Assembly (NCBI GenBank): GCA_037446555.1
Contig: JBBIIK010000021.1
Coordinates: forward strand, 4,593 to 68,592
DNA from: JANWVO01 sp037446555
GTDB taxonomy: Bacteria > Acidobacteriota > Terriglobia > Bryobacterales > Bryobacteraceae
Length of the DNA: 64,000 nucleotides
Direction: 5' to 3'
Positions 7,232 to 16,681 of the stretch are shown one piece after another. The stretch's first letter is position 1. Each line of letters starts with the position of its first letter. A program made the position numbers and the translations under genes. The notes beneath the pieces were generated by a model. The model was given only the letters and a program-made list of their open reading frames with translations, ran no database searches and was not told the DNA's origin.

Positions 7232-9015
7232 AGGTTGCCGCCGTTCTAATGATCCTCTGCGCCGGCGGCGCCGCCGCGCAGGCACCGGCGGCCCGCGGGG
7301 ATGCGGCGCTGGCGCAGAAGGTCAACGCGGCCCTGAACACGGACCCCGTCCTCCGCGCCCTGGCCGAAGAGCTGGGCCGCGCAAGAAATCTTCGCGCTCT
7401 GGGCGAGGAGGTCTTCTTCGCCGAGGTTTCGGCGGACGACGCCGAGACGTTTTCCGTGTCGGCCACGCTGGGCGCGGCATTCGCGCCGCAGCGCAACACG
7501 CTCCGCCCGGTGCGTCCCCTGCTTCGGGTCGGCTCGCCGCGGTTCGACAACATGGGTTCCATCTTTTCCGACTTCTATCCGGGTATGCGTTACGATTCCG
7601 GCGCCCTGCCGCTGGACAACCACCTGCCCACACTGCGCCACGCCCTGTGGCTGGCATTCGACCGCGCCTACAAGACCGCCTATGGGGCGTTGGGCCGCAA
7701 GGCCGCGGCGCTGCGCGGGGTAACGCAGGCCGAAGATCTGCCCGATTTCTGGCCGTCGGTGCCGGTGGTGGTTTTGGAGAATCCCGTCCGGACGCGGATC
7801 GATGAGACGGCCTGGACGCAGCGCGTGAAGCAGTTGTCGGCGGTCTTTGCGGATTACCCGGCCATCGCGGCCTCGAGTGTGGATTTCCAGGTCTCGCAGG
7901 GCGCCACGTATTATCTGAACACGGAGGGCACTCTGGTTCGCGCAGGCGACCGAATCGCTTTCGTGCAGGCAAGAGGATCGCTGCAGGCGGCCGACGGGAT
8001 GGTTCTCTACGATGGCGATGTGATCGAGTCGCTGGATCCGGCCCGTCTGCCGGCGGAATCCGAGCTGCGGCAGGCGGTGGAGGCCGTGGCCCGCAACCTG
8101 GACGAGCTGGCGAAAGCGCCGCTGGGGGAAAGCTATGCGGGGCCTGTTCTTTTCGAGGGAGCGGCCGCTGCGCAGGCGTTTGCGGAAGTGTTCGGCGCCA
8201 ACCTCGGGACCGTGCGGCGCCCGGTGGCAGAGCCGGGAAGGCAATTTCCCTGGCAGGGGAGCGAGCTGGAGAACCGCCTCGGGCTGCGGGTGCTGCCGGA
8301 GTGGATCGATCTGGTGGACGATCCGTCGGCGCGTGAATTCCAGGGGCGGGCGCTGCTCGGGTCCTATCTGGTGGATCTGGAGGGAGTGCGGCCTTCGCGG
8401 CTGAAAGTGGTCGAGAAGGGGGTGCTGAAGGCGCTTCTGACCACGCGCCAGCCCGTGCGCGGGATGGATGGATCCAACGGGAGAGCCCGGCTGCCGGGGG
8501 CTTTCGGCCTGAAGATTCCGAGGATCTCGAACCTCTTCGTGCAGGCGGCGCAGTCGGAGAGCGAGGCTGCGCTGCGGCAAAGGCTGCTGGATCTGGCGCG
8601 GCAGATGGGGCGGCAGTATGCGGTCGTGATCCGGAAGATGGATTTTCCCTCGAGCGGGTCGGTGGAGGACCTGCGGCAGCGCGCGGCGCAAGCGGGCCGC
8701 GCCGGGGCGGGCGGGCGCCCGGTGTCGGCGCCGGTGCTGGCCTACCGCGTCTACCTCGACGGGCGGGAGGAGCTTGTGCGCGGGCTGCGATTGCGCGCCT
8801 TCGGCACGCGCCAGTTCCGCGACATTCTGGCCGCGGGGGACCGGATGCACCAGTTTGATTTTCTCGACAACGGCGCGCCGCTGGCGCTGTCCGGGACGGG
8901 CAGCTACGTGGTGGGGTGCTCGGTGGTGGCGCCGTCGGTTCTCTTCGAGGAGCTGGAGCTGGAGGCGGCGACGGAGGATCTGCCGAAGCCGCCGGTGGTG
9001 CCGCCGCCGCAATAG
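7228..9015 (+). CDS. Exported TldE/PmbA-like non-catalytic partner
   Basis: A 595-residue paralogue of the preceding protein. It begins with a signal peptide (MKVAAVLMILCAGGAAAQ). Where the catalytic protein has HEIFGH, this one has AEVFGANL, and the C-terminal metal-ligand cysteine region reads ALSGTGSYV, so all zinc ligands seem lost, as in TldE. The overall TldD/PmbA fold is still readable (GPVLFEG, LPEWIDLVDDP, SPVLAYRVY-like stretch near the end). ATG at 7228 overlaps the upstream stop (ATGA), so translation is coupled and subunits are likely made in equal amounts. Confidence 0.85.
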   Translation: MKVAAVLMILCAGGAAAQAPAARGDAALAQKVNAALNTDPVLRALAEELGRARNLRALGEEVFFAEVSADDAETFSVSATLGAAFAPQRNTLRPVRPLLRVGSPRFDNMGSIFSDFYPGMRYDSGALPLDNHLPTLRHALWLAFDRAYKTAYGALGRKAAALRGVTQAEDLPDFWPSVPVVVLENPVRTRIDETAWTQRVKQLSAVFADYPAIAASSVDFQVSQGATYYLNTEGTLVRAGDRIAFVQARGSLQAADGMVLYDGDVIESLDPARLPAESELRQAVEAVARNLDELAKAPLGESYAGPVLFEGAAAAQAFAEVFGANLGTVRRPVAEPGRQFPWQGSELENRLGLRVLPEWIDLVDDPSAREFQGRALLGSYLVDLEGVRPSRLKVVEKGVLKALLTTRQPVRGMDGSNGRARLPGAFGLKIPRISNLFVQAAQSESEAALRQRLLDLARQMGRQYAVVIRKMDFPSSGSVEDLRQRAAQAGRAGAGGRPVSAPVLAYRVYLDGREELVRGLRLRAFGTRQFRDILAAGDRMHQFDFLDNGAPLALSGTGSYVVGCSVVAPSVLFEELELEAATEDLPKPPVVPPPQ

Positions 9016-9095
9016 CGCGCCGGCGGGGCTGCGGGAATGAGCCGCTCCGCCGCCGCGGTCTTGCGGCGGATTGCTAAGCTCGAATCGGGAAGCCT

Positions 9096-11426
9096 GTGGG
9101 ACTGCTTTCGCGCGCCATCTTCGCCGAGACTGCAGGCAGCGCCTTTCTGGGCGCGGCGCTGTTCGTCTTCGTGCTTCTGCTGCAGCGTGCGGCGCAACTG
9201 TTCTCCATCCTGGTTTCGACTTCCGCCGGGGCGGGCACGGTGGGCTATCTGTTCCTGCTGCTGCTGCCCTCCACGATGCCGCTGACCGTTCCGCTGGGCG
9301 TGCTGGTGGGCATCCTGATCACGCTGAACCGGATGTCGAGCGACGGTGAAGTGACGGCGATGCGCGCCGCCGGGATGCCGGCGTGGCGGCTGCTGGTTCC
9401 TGTGGCCGGCTTTTCGGTGCTGGCCGCGGCCGCGACGGCCGCCTGTTCGCTTTACCTGACACCGCGCAGCAACGCCGAGCTGATCCGCGTGATCAACCGG
9501 TTGGGAGCGGCGCAGTTGTCGTCAGAGATCCAGCCCCGGGTGTTCGAGGAGAGCTTCCCCAATAAAGTGCTTTACGTGGGGGACATGATCCCCGGCGACC
9601 CTGTGGTCTGGCGCAACGTCTTCATCGCGGATCTTTCGCCGCCAGAGGAGCGCAAGAGCGCCTCGCCGCGCAAGGGAGACTGGCCGGCGATCACGGCGGC
9701 GGCCGAGGCGTTGGTGCTGCCCGACGCGGGCCGCAACCGGCTTCAGCTATCGCTGCGGAACGGCGTGACCTACGAGGCAGCGCCCGATCCTGCCGAGTAC
9801 CACCGCATCAGCTTCCCCCGTGGCGAGCAGGCGCTGGAGGCGCGGCAACGGGAAGAGATCCGGGCGAAGCTCTTCACGGCGACACCGACTTCGGAACTGC
9901 TGCCCGAGCTGTCTCGGAGCGTCGAGGCGCGGATCGAGTTCCATCAGCGGTTCGCCCTCCCCATGGCTTGTCTGTTGCTGGCGCTGGCCGCCTTTCCGCT
10001 CGGGGTGAGCGCGCGGCGCGGAGGCAAGAGCGGCGCGTTCGTCATTACGGTCGGCTTCGCACTGCTGTATTACACGGCGCTGGTCAGCCTGATCGGGCTG
10101 GCGCGCGAGGGCGGAATTCCGGCCGGCCTCGCCGCATGGCTGCCGGACGCCTTTTTCGCGCTGCTGGCCGCCGTGTTGCTGTTCCGGCTCGAACGCCCCG
10201 GCGACAGGGACTGGCTGGCTGGCCTTCGCGGGCGGACCGCCGAACTGTCCCGGCGGCTCCGGGATCTGCCGCGGCCGCCGCTGGCGTTGCCCGGCATCCG
10301 GCGGCTGGAGGCCGGCGGCGCCCGCATCTTCCTGCTGCCGCAAATCATCGACTTCTATATTCTTTCCAGTTTTCTTTTTTACTTCCTGGTGCTGCTGTTT
10401 ACATTCGTGGCGCTTACGGAAGTCTTCAATTTCTTCGAATTGCTGGGGGATGTTTTCCGCAACCAGATCCCCATTGCGGAGCTGTTCCGCTACCTGTTCT
10501 TCCTGGCGCCGAAGCTGATTTATGATGCTGCCCCGGTGAGCGTCCTGGTGGCTACCCTGGTGGCCTTCGGCATTCTGGCCAAACACAACGAGATCACGGC
10601 GCTGATGGCCTGCGGCGTCAGCCTGAACCGCCTCAGCCTGCCGGTGCTGTTCGCCGGCGCGGCGCTGAGCGCCGGCCTGTTCGCTTTCGATCATTATGTC
10701 GCAACCGGGGCCAACGTCATTCAGGAACGGCTGCGTAACCGAATTAAAGGCCGTCCCATTAAGACGTATTTGCGGCCACAAAGCCCGTGGATTTTCGGGC
10801 GCGGACCGCGGATTTACTACTACCGCTACCTGAACGAGAACGAGGGCGTGCTGGGCGGCGTGAGCGTCTATGAACTGGACTCTTCCGGCTTCCGCCTAGC
10901 GCGGCACATCTATGCGGAACGGGCGCGGTGGGAACCCGCGCTCCGCACGTGGGTCTTCCAGAACGGATGGGTGCGCGATTTTGGCGGCGGCGAGGGGTTC
11001 CGCATGTTCGCGGGCGAGGCGGCGACATTCCCCGAACTGGACGAGACGCCATCGTGGTTCATCAAAGAAGTGAAGACTTACAAGCAGATGACCGCCGGGC
11101 AGCTGGGCGAATACATTGCCGAAATGCGGCAGTCCGGCTTCAATACGATCCCGCTCCAGGTGCAGTACCACAAGAAGTTCTCGACGCCGCTTTTCGCTCT
11201 CGTCATGGCGCTGCTGAGCGTGCCGTTCGCGTTTCTCACGGGCGCCCGCGGCGCGCTCACCGGCGTTGGCGCCAGCCTGGGGATCGGCATCGCCTATTTC
11301 GCCCTGAACTACCTTTTCGAACAGCTCGGCAATACGGGGCAAATGCCTCCTGATGTGGCGGCGTGGTCGCCGAACGCGCTGTTCGCGTTGGCCGGGCTGT
11401 ACCTGATGTCGAGGATGCGCACATGA
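9096..11426 (+). CDS. Fused LptF-LptG lipopolysaccharide-export permease
   Basis: A 776-residue inner-membrane protein with two YjgP/YjgQ (LptF/LptG) units in tandem. Unit one is about 1-370, with N-terminal helices, a NRMSSDGEVTAMRAAG cytoplasmic signature, a periplasmic jellyroll and C-terminal helices ending near LLFRLE. Unit two is about 415-776, opening with IIDFYILSSFLFYF and carrying the equivalent KHNEITALMACG signature. In other bacteria two separate proteins form the LptB2FG transporter that pulls LPS from the inner membrane. Here one chain could supply both halves. Start is GTG 9096; no strong ribosome-binding site is seen. The next gene overlaps by 4 bp. Confidence 0.88.
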   Translation: MGLLSRAIFAETAGSAFLGAALFVFVLLLQRAAQLFSILVSTSAGAGTVGYLFLLLLPSTMPLTVPLGVLVGILITLNRMSSDGEVTAMRAAGMPAWRLLVPVAGFSVLAAAATAACSLYLTPRSNAELIRVINRLGAAQLSSEIQPRVFEESFPNKVLYVGDMIPGDPVVWRNVFIADLSPPEERKSASPRKGDWPAITAAAEALVLPDAGRNRLQLSLRNGVTYEAAPDPAEYHRISFPRGEQALEARQREEIRAKLFTATPTSELLPELSRSVEARIEFHQRFALPMACLLLALAAFPLGVSARRGGKSGAFVITVGFALLYYTALVSLIGLAREGGIPAGLAAWLPDAFFALLAAVLLFRLERPGDRDWLAGLRGRTAELSRRLRDLPRPPLALPGIRRLEAGGARIFLLPQIIDFYILSSFLFYFLVLLFTFVALTEVFNFFELLGDVFRNQIPIAELFRYLFFLAPKLIYDAAPVSVLVATLVAFGILAKHNEITALMACGVSLNRLSLPVLFAGAALSAGLFAFDHYVATGANVIQERLRNRIKGRPIKTYLRPQSPWIFGRGPRIYYYRYLNENEGVLGGVSVYELDSSGFRLARHIYAERARWEPALRTWVFQNGWVRDFGGGEGFRMFAGEAATFPELDETPSWFIKEVKTYKQMTAGQLGEYIAEMRQSGFNTIPLQVQYHKKFSTPLFALVMALLSVPFAFLTGARGALTGVGASLGIGIAYFALNYLFEQLGNTGQMPPDVAAWSPNALFALAGLYLMSRMRT

Positions 11427-12139
11427 ACCGCCCGATGAACCGGCGCTTCCTGCTGCTGGCGTTCTGTGCCTCACGCGTCGCGGCTGCGCCCGGCGCGGAC
11501 GACTGGCGGCAGTGGAACGACAAGAAAGTCCTTCAGATGCTCACCGGCTCGCCGTGGGCGCGGCGCCGGCGCGTCCGGCTGGAGTGGTTCCGGCGCGAGC
11601 CCGCTCCGCCGCGGGCGGAGGACATCCCCGGCGCTACGGGGCCGAATATGCGCCGGCCCGATGGCGGCAATCCGATCGGAGGGATCGGCGTGCCGCGCAC
11701 ATCGCTGCCGCTGGAGGCGGACCTGATCGTGCGGTGGGTGTCGGCGCTGCCGGTCCGGCAGGCGCGCGCGCTGTACCTCTACCGCGCGCAGGCGAACCCT
11801 GTCCGGACTCTGGCGGAACTGCTGGAGGAAGAGCCCGCAGAGGCGATTCTGGAAATCCACGGCCTACCGGCGCAGATCGCCCACAAAGGCGCCGGCTCGG
11901 TGGAGTTGGCCGCCATGCAGGGCGTGCGCGTGGTTCTTGCGCGGGGCAAGGCGCTTGTGCCGCTGAAGGCGCGCGCCGATCTCACCGGCCTGACACTGGA
12001 TCTTTACCTGCATTTCGACAGGGCCGCGCTTGCAGCCGCGAAGGGCGACATCGAGGTGCGCGCGGACCTTCAGGTCGCACGGTTCAAGGAGCGGTTCCGG
12101 GTCTCGCAGATGTTCTACTCGGGGCGTCTGGAGATCTGA
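11423..12139 (+). CDS. Exported protein of unknown function
   Basis: A 238-residue protein with an N-terminal signal (NRRFLLLAFCASRVAAAP). The rest is rich in charged residues, with ITG-free alpha/beta character and a late stretch of alternating hydrophobic residues (LDLYLHF). It contains a GPNMRRPDGGNPIGGIG loop and a WFRREP segment. ATG at 11423 overlaps the LptFG stop by 4 bp, so it is translationally coupled to the LPS-export permease. That hints at an envelope role, but no family is recognised. Confidence 0.7.
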   Translation: MNRPMNRRFLLLAFCASRVAAAPGADDWRQWNDKKVLQMLTGSPWARRRRVRLEWFRREPAPPRAEDIPGATGPNMRRPDGGNPIGGIGVPRTSLPLEADLIVRWVSALPVRQARALYLYRAQANPVRTLAELLEEEPAEAILEIHGLPAQIAHKGAGSVELAAMQGVRVVLARGKALVPLKARADLTGLTLDLYLHFDRAALAAAKGDIEVRADLQVARFKERFRVSQMFYSGRLEI

Positions 12140-12229
12140 GGCGGGCTGCAGCCGGTCCGCCGGTTGCGATAGCCTCTTGGATGATCGCCAGGCCAGGCTT
12201 GGCCCTTAGTCCGAATGGAGGGAATTCAC

Positions 12230-14116
12230 GTGATGCGATTCTCCGCTGCCGCCGCCATGTTCTGCCTGATGGCAGCGCCATCTGTTTCCCAACCCCGGAC
12301 GCCGTTCCGGACGGTCATTTTCGGCCGCTATTCGGATTCGCTTCAAAGCTTCGAGTCGTTCGCGGCGCGCGCCAAACAGTCCGGGGCCACGCACATCGTG
12401 ATCACCGCGGAGGATCTGCCGTGGGCGCTTTGGCAGCTCGACACGCCGGGAGATCCGTATCCGGCGTGGGCCATGTCGAACGTCGGCATTCTGAAGATCG
12501 CCGTGCCGGATGCGCTGCGGAGCTACCTCCGGCAAGACTATGCCGAGCAGGTGACGGGCATCCTGAAGGAGCGGTGCGAGGTGCTGCGCCGCCTGGGGCT
12601 GAAGGCTGCGTTCACGACCTTCGAGCCGCAGATCCTGCCGGAAGCCGTGTACCGGGACCACCCCCTGTGGCGCGGGCCGCAGGTCGACCACCCTTTGCGT
12701 TCGCGCGTACCGAGGTTCGCCCCGAACATCGACAAGCCGGAAGTGCTGGCGCTGTACCGCGAGTCTTTCCGCAAGCTGTGCACCGTCTGCCCGGAGGTCG
12801 AGATCCTCTCGCTGCACACCAACGATTCGGGTTCCGGCATGAGCTGGAGCCCGGGTCTGTATCAGGGGCCGAATGGCAGCGCGCTGACGCGGGACCGCAA
12901 GATGTACGAGCGCTACCGGGAGTTCTTCGGGGCCATGCGGCAGGGCGCGCAGGAGGCGCGGCCCGGCCCGCTGGAGATCGACGCCGAGTGGGTGCGGGAG
13001 GCCGTGCCGGAGTTGTTCGCCACGCGGCTGGAGCCCGGCATGGCCATCGCAAACCTGGAGGGGCCGAAGGCGACGCCCTACAAGGCGGTCGCAGGATTCC
13101 TGCTGGATTACTTCTACCCGTTCTACCCGGCGCTCGGCATACCGTTGCCGGTCCGCTTTCTGGAGGAGCTGGAAAAGGCCTCGCAGAGCAGCGCGCCGCG
13201 GCTGTTTTATCTGATTGGCGACCGGTATAACACCGACCTTTACTTTGATATTTACGATCAATTCTGGAAAAAGCCGACCAGCGACGACGTGTCGCGAATG
13301 CAGCTTTTGCGCTCGCTGGCTGCCGCACGCGCAGGGGAGGCCGGGGCGGGCCCCTTGCTTGGCGCGTGGATGGCCATCCACCGTGCCGGCAGGGACGTCG
13401 ACATCCTGAATTTCGGCGGCACGCTGTTCTACATCGGGGGCGTGCATCAAAGGTGGATTACGCGCCCGTTTGTGCCTTTTCCGGAGGAATTGCCTGCAGC
13501 AGATCGTGATTATTACCGGAAATTCCAGTTCCAGGCGCGCGGGGAGGACCGGGCCCGGGACCTTGGTGACATCCAGGGCACGCGGCAATATCAGGGGCTT
13601 GGAGGCGCCGCAGTATCCGGGCAGCTCCTGGCGCGGATGAAAGGCGACATCGCGCAGGCGCGGGAGCTGCTGCGCAAGGCGGCCCCGGCGGCAGCGGGGC
13701 GGAAGGCGGAGATGGAGCTGCTCGACAAGCGGCTCCGCGTGTTCGACATTCTGATCGACAACTGCCGCGACGGGCTCGAATACCAGTATCTGCTCGACTT
13801 CATGAAGGGCGGACGCCTCCGCCGGCCGGTCGAGTTCCAGGAGCACCTTACAGACATCACCGAATGGCGGCAGATCAAGGACATCGCGCGGCGCGAAATG
13901 GACAACAGCATCGTTCTGGCCGAGCTGCTCGAGTCCACGAGGGACGTGCTGCTGGATCTGGCGAAGACCAAAGCGGAAGAGAACATCCGGGTGCTGGGGC
14001 CTGACCTCGCCAAACAGCTCAGGCGGCGCGTCGAGATCATGGCCCGCACATGGGAAGACTACGAGCGGCTGTTTGACGAGGAGAAGCCGCTGCCGGGCGG
14101 GCCGGCGCGGCAATAA
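12230..14116 (+). CDS. Exported TIM-barrel-like protein, possible glycoside hydrolase
   Basis: About 628 residues. Two adjacent in-frame starts (GTG 12230, ATG 12233) follow GGAGGG at 12218-12223 at the right spacing; the earlier ATG at 12215 overlaps that site and is rejected. A signal peptide (SAAAAMFCLMAAPSVSQ) leads into what looks like a TIM barrel: paired strand-helix segments THIVITAED, LGLKAAFTTFEP, VEILSLHTNDSGSGMSWSPG (acidic active-site candidates) and LEIDAEWV. The last 200 residues are helical and charged. The layout resembles glycoside hydrolases with a helical C-terminal domain, but I cannot assign a family. Confidence 0.65.
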   Translation: MMRFSAAAAMFCLMAAPSVSQPRTPFRTVIFGRYSDSLQSFESFAARAKQSGATHIVITAEDLPWALWQLDTPGDPYPAWAMSNVGILKIAVPDALRSYLRQDYAEQVTGILKERCEVLRRLGLKAAFTTFEPQILPEAVYRDHPLWRGPQVDHPLRSRVPRFAPNIDKPEVLALYRESFRKLCTVCPEVEILSLHTNDSGSGMSWSPGLYQGPNGSALTRDRKMYERYREFFGAMRQGAQEARPGPLEIDAEWVREAVPELFATRLEPGMAIANLEGPKATPYKAVAGFLLDYFYPFYPALGIPLPVRFLEELEKASQSSAPRLFYLIGDRYNTDLYFDIYDQFWKKPTSDDVSRMQLLRSLAAARAGEAGAGPLLGAWMAIHRAGRDVDILNFGGTLFYIGGVHQRWITRPFVPFPEELPAADRDYYRKFQFQARGEDRARDLGDIQGTRQYQGLGGAAVSGQLLARMKGDIAQARELLRKAAPAAAGRKAEMELLDKRLRVFDILIDNCRDGLEYQYLLDFMKGGRLRRPVEFQEHLTDITEWRQIKDIARREMDNSIVLAELLESTRDVLLDLAKTKAEENIRVLGPDLAKQLRRRVEIMARTWEDYERLFDEEKPLPGGPARQ

Positions 14117-14126
14117 GCGCCAGAAC

Positions 14127-16550
14127 TCAGCGTTCCATCGTACGGATGCGTTCTGCCAGCCGCTGCGATGCGGCTTCGTCGCCTCTGCGGCGGGCGGAAT
14201 CGAGCTCCTTCCTCGCGGCGGCAAGCGCATCGCCCGCGCGGCCTGCTTCCGAGTAGAGTTCGGCGAGGCGTTCCAGAATGAGCGGCTCTTCCCCGTTGCT
14301 GAGTTGCGCAGCTTTTTCAATGTGAGCCAGCCCGGCGCGGGGATCGCCGGAAGCGGCAAGGGCGCGGCCGAAGTTGAAGTGCAGCGCAGCGGAGTTGGGC
14401 TCCAGCTCCAGCGCCTTTCGGAAGTAGGGCAGCGAATCGCCGTACTTGCCGGCGCGCGCCAGCGCGCCTGCATAGTTGTTGAGCGCGTCTGGGCTGTCGG
14501 GCGTCAGGTCCAGAGCGATGCGAAAGTGGACGAGCGCCTTGTCTGTCTCGCCGGTTTCCACCAGCATTCCGCCGTAGGCGCTGCGCGCCTGCGGGTCTCC
14601 GGGGCGCAGATCGAGGGCCCGTTCGAAGTGGCGCGCCGCCCCGGCGTACTTCTTCGCGCGCGCCAGAGCGATGCCGATGTTGGTGTGCGCGCGGACGTTT
14701 TCGGGATCGATCTCCAGCGCCCGCGCGAACTCGCGCTCCGCCTCCACCAGCCTTCCTGCGCCGTGCAGCGCCGCGCCGAGGTTGCTGATGGCGGCGGCGT
14801 CCTGCGGATCGAGTTCGAGCGCCTTGCGCCACTCGTCGGCGGACTCTTCGTACTTGCCCTGACGGTACAGGGCCAGAGCTCGGTCCGAGATGCGGTAGAA
14901 CTCCGTGGCAGGGGCATCGATCTTCAACCACTCGTCGACGCCGATATTCACAGATTCCGAGATGTTGACGGCGCGGTTGGCTGCCGTGGCGTTTTCGATG
15001 AGGATGGGCGGCGTGTCATTGCCCTGCTCGTCGATGTGCGTGAGAAACATCTGGGTGTAGGGCGAGCGGCTCTTGGAGGAGAGCACGAGCCAGCGGCCAT
15101 TGGGCGAGAAGCTGTGCCAGGAGTTCATCAGCGGCGTGTTGCAGCGCATGCGCCGCGGGGTGCCGCCCTCGATGGGGACGATGTAGAGCTGGCTGTCGGG
15201 GCGCATGAGGAGTCCGTTGCGCGCCTGCACGAAGACGATCCATTTGCCGTCGGGCGAGACTTTGGGGAAGCTGTTGCCCATTGGGTTCTGCGAGGCGCCG
15301 CGGACGGGCTCCGGCGTGCCGCCGCGGCCGTTGTTGAACGGGATGCGGTAGAGGTCGTACTGGATCCGGGTTTCGTTGGGATCGTTGGCGCGCTCCGCGA
15401 GCTGCGCGCCCGGAGGATAGGCATCGCGGGCGCGGGCGTGGGCGAAGACGATCCATCTGCCGTCGGGACTCCAGGCAGCGTTGGTGTGGACGTAGTTCAG
15501 GTCGTCGGCGCCGGGCAGGGGTTTCAGGTGGCGGGTCTCGCAGTCGTACCAGGCAAGAATGCCGCGAGTCGGGTAGAAGACTTGCAGGAAGCGGTAGTCG
15601 CGAAAGTTGGCGACATAGAAGTTGCCCTGCACGTCTTGCGGTAGCTCGGGGGCGATGCCAGCACCCCTGAGCGGCTGTGAGCGGTCGAACTCGGAGCCGT
15701 TCACCATCGTGATCACGGTCTGCCCGTCGGGCGAGACCTGCGACATGAAGCCGACACGGATCTTGCCGCCGAGCTTTCCACGGAAGTTGCTCCAGGCGAT
15801 GACGTCGCGGTTGTGGATGACGATCTCCTTGCGGATGGGAACCAGAGCGTAGAGCCCCTTGTCATTCTGCGGTCCGTCGACTTCGAGCCCGAGGGTGCGG
15901 CCGTCCTTCGAGAACGAGTGGCAGTTCATGCACACGGGCAGATCGTCGATCAGCAGGCGGCTGGAGTCCTCGTGAACATAGCGGAGGCGCCAGGCGACGA
16001 GGGGGAGCGCGGACGGCGGCAGCGGCTTGATGACGCCGCGCTCGATCTGCGCCGGCATCAGCGGGACGTCGCGGAAGAAGATGGGCGCGCCGACGGGATC
16101 TTTCGACGTGCGGATGGTGACGCTGCCGGCGGAGACGGCGCGGGCAGGATCGAGCGACGGGAAGCCCTCCAATGTGACCGTGGCGGGATGATCCATGGAA
16201 CGCCGCTTGATCTCTTCCCAGACGTCGCGCGGCGGGCGCCATGTGCGGGTCGAGGCTTTTTCCGCCGCAACGCGCGGCAGTTCATTGGTGTCGGCGACGG
16301 CGCGGTAGTCGATCTCGCCTGGCTCGAGCTACCGCGATTCGGCGTCGATGCGGAGCGGCGCGCCGCCATCGCCGAAGCGCACGATGGCGCGCCAAGCCGT
16401 GTTCGAGCCGGACGAATCGCGGAAAAGGAATGTGGGCGCGGCAAAGTCGGGAGGAAACAGCGAGCCATCGAGCGGATACTCGATGGTGATCCGCCCCTGC
16501 GGCTGCGCCGCGGCAGCGCCGCACAGGACAAGCGCCAACAGGAGTCTCAT
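14127..16550 (-). pseudogene. TolB-propeller/TPR protein interrupted by in-frame TAG
   Basis: One frame from ATG 16550 to the stop at 14127 (807 codons) is broken by a single TAG at 16329-16331, after codon 73. The first part has a signal peptide (RLLLALVLCGAAAAQ) and an Ig-like strand region. The frame continues without a shift into a CMNCH motif (possible haem site), PD40/TolB propeller blades with repeated SPDGRWIVF-type sequences, and about seven tetratricopeptide repeats before the end. Downstream ATGs (16196 and later) would give a protein without an export signal. This looks like a recent nonsense change, readthrough, or an assembly error; TAG for TGG would be one base. Confidence 0.8.
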
Positions 16551-16681
16551 CCAAAGCCCCGTGAATCGATCATATCCGAAGGCGCGGCTCGCAGGCTGCG
16601 CTGTTCTTGATACCCTTGTGAATTTGATTTTGCTGCCGCGCCGGAGACGCGCGACGGCGCCGCTTTGAGAGAACCAACGCC

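Noticed and set aside
12215..12217. ATG upstream of the TIM-barrel-like gene
   Set aside because: It overlaps the GGAGGG ribosome-binding site that serves the GTG/ATG pair at 12230-12235.
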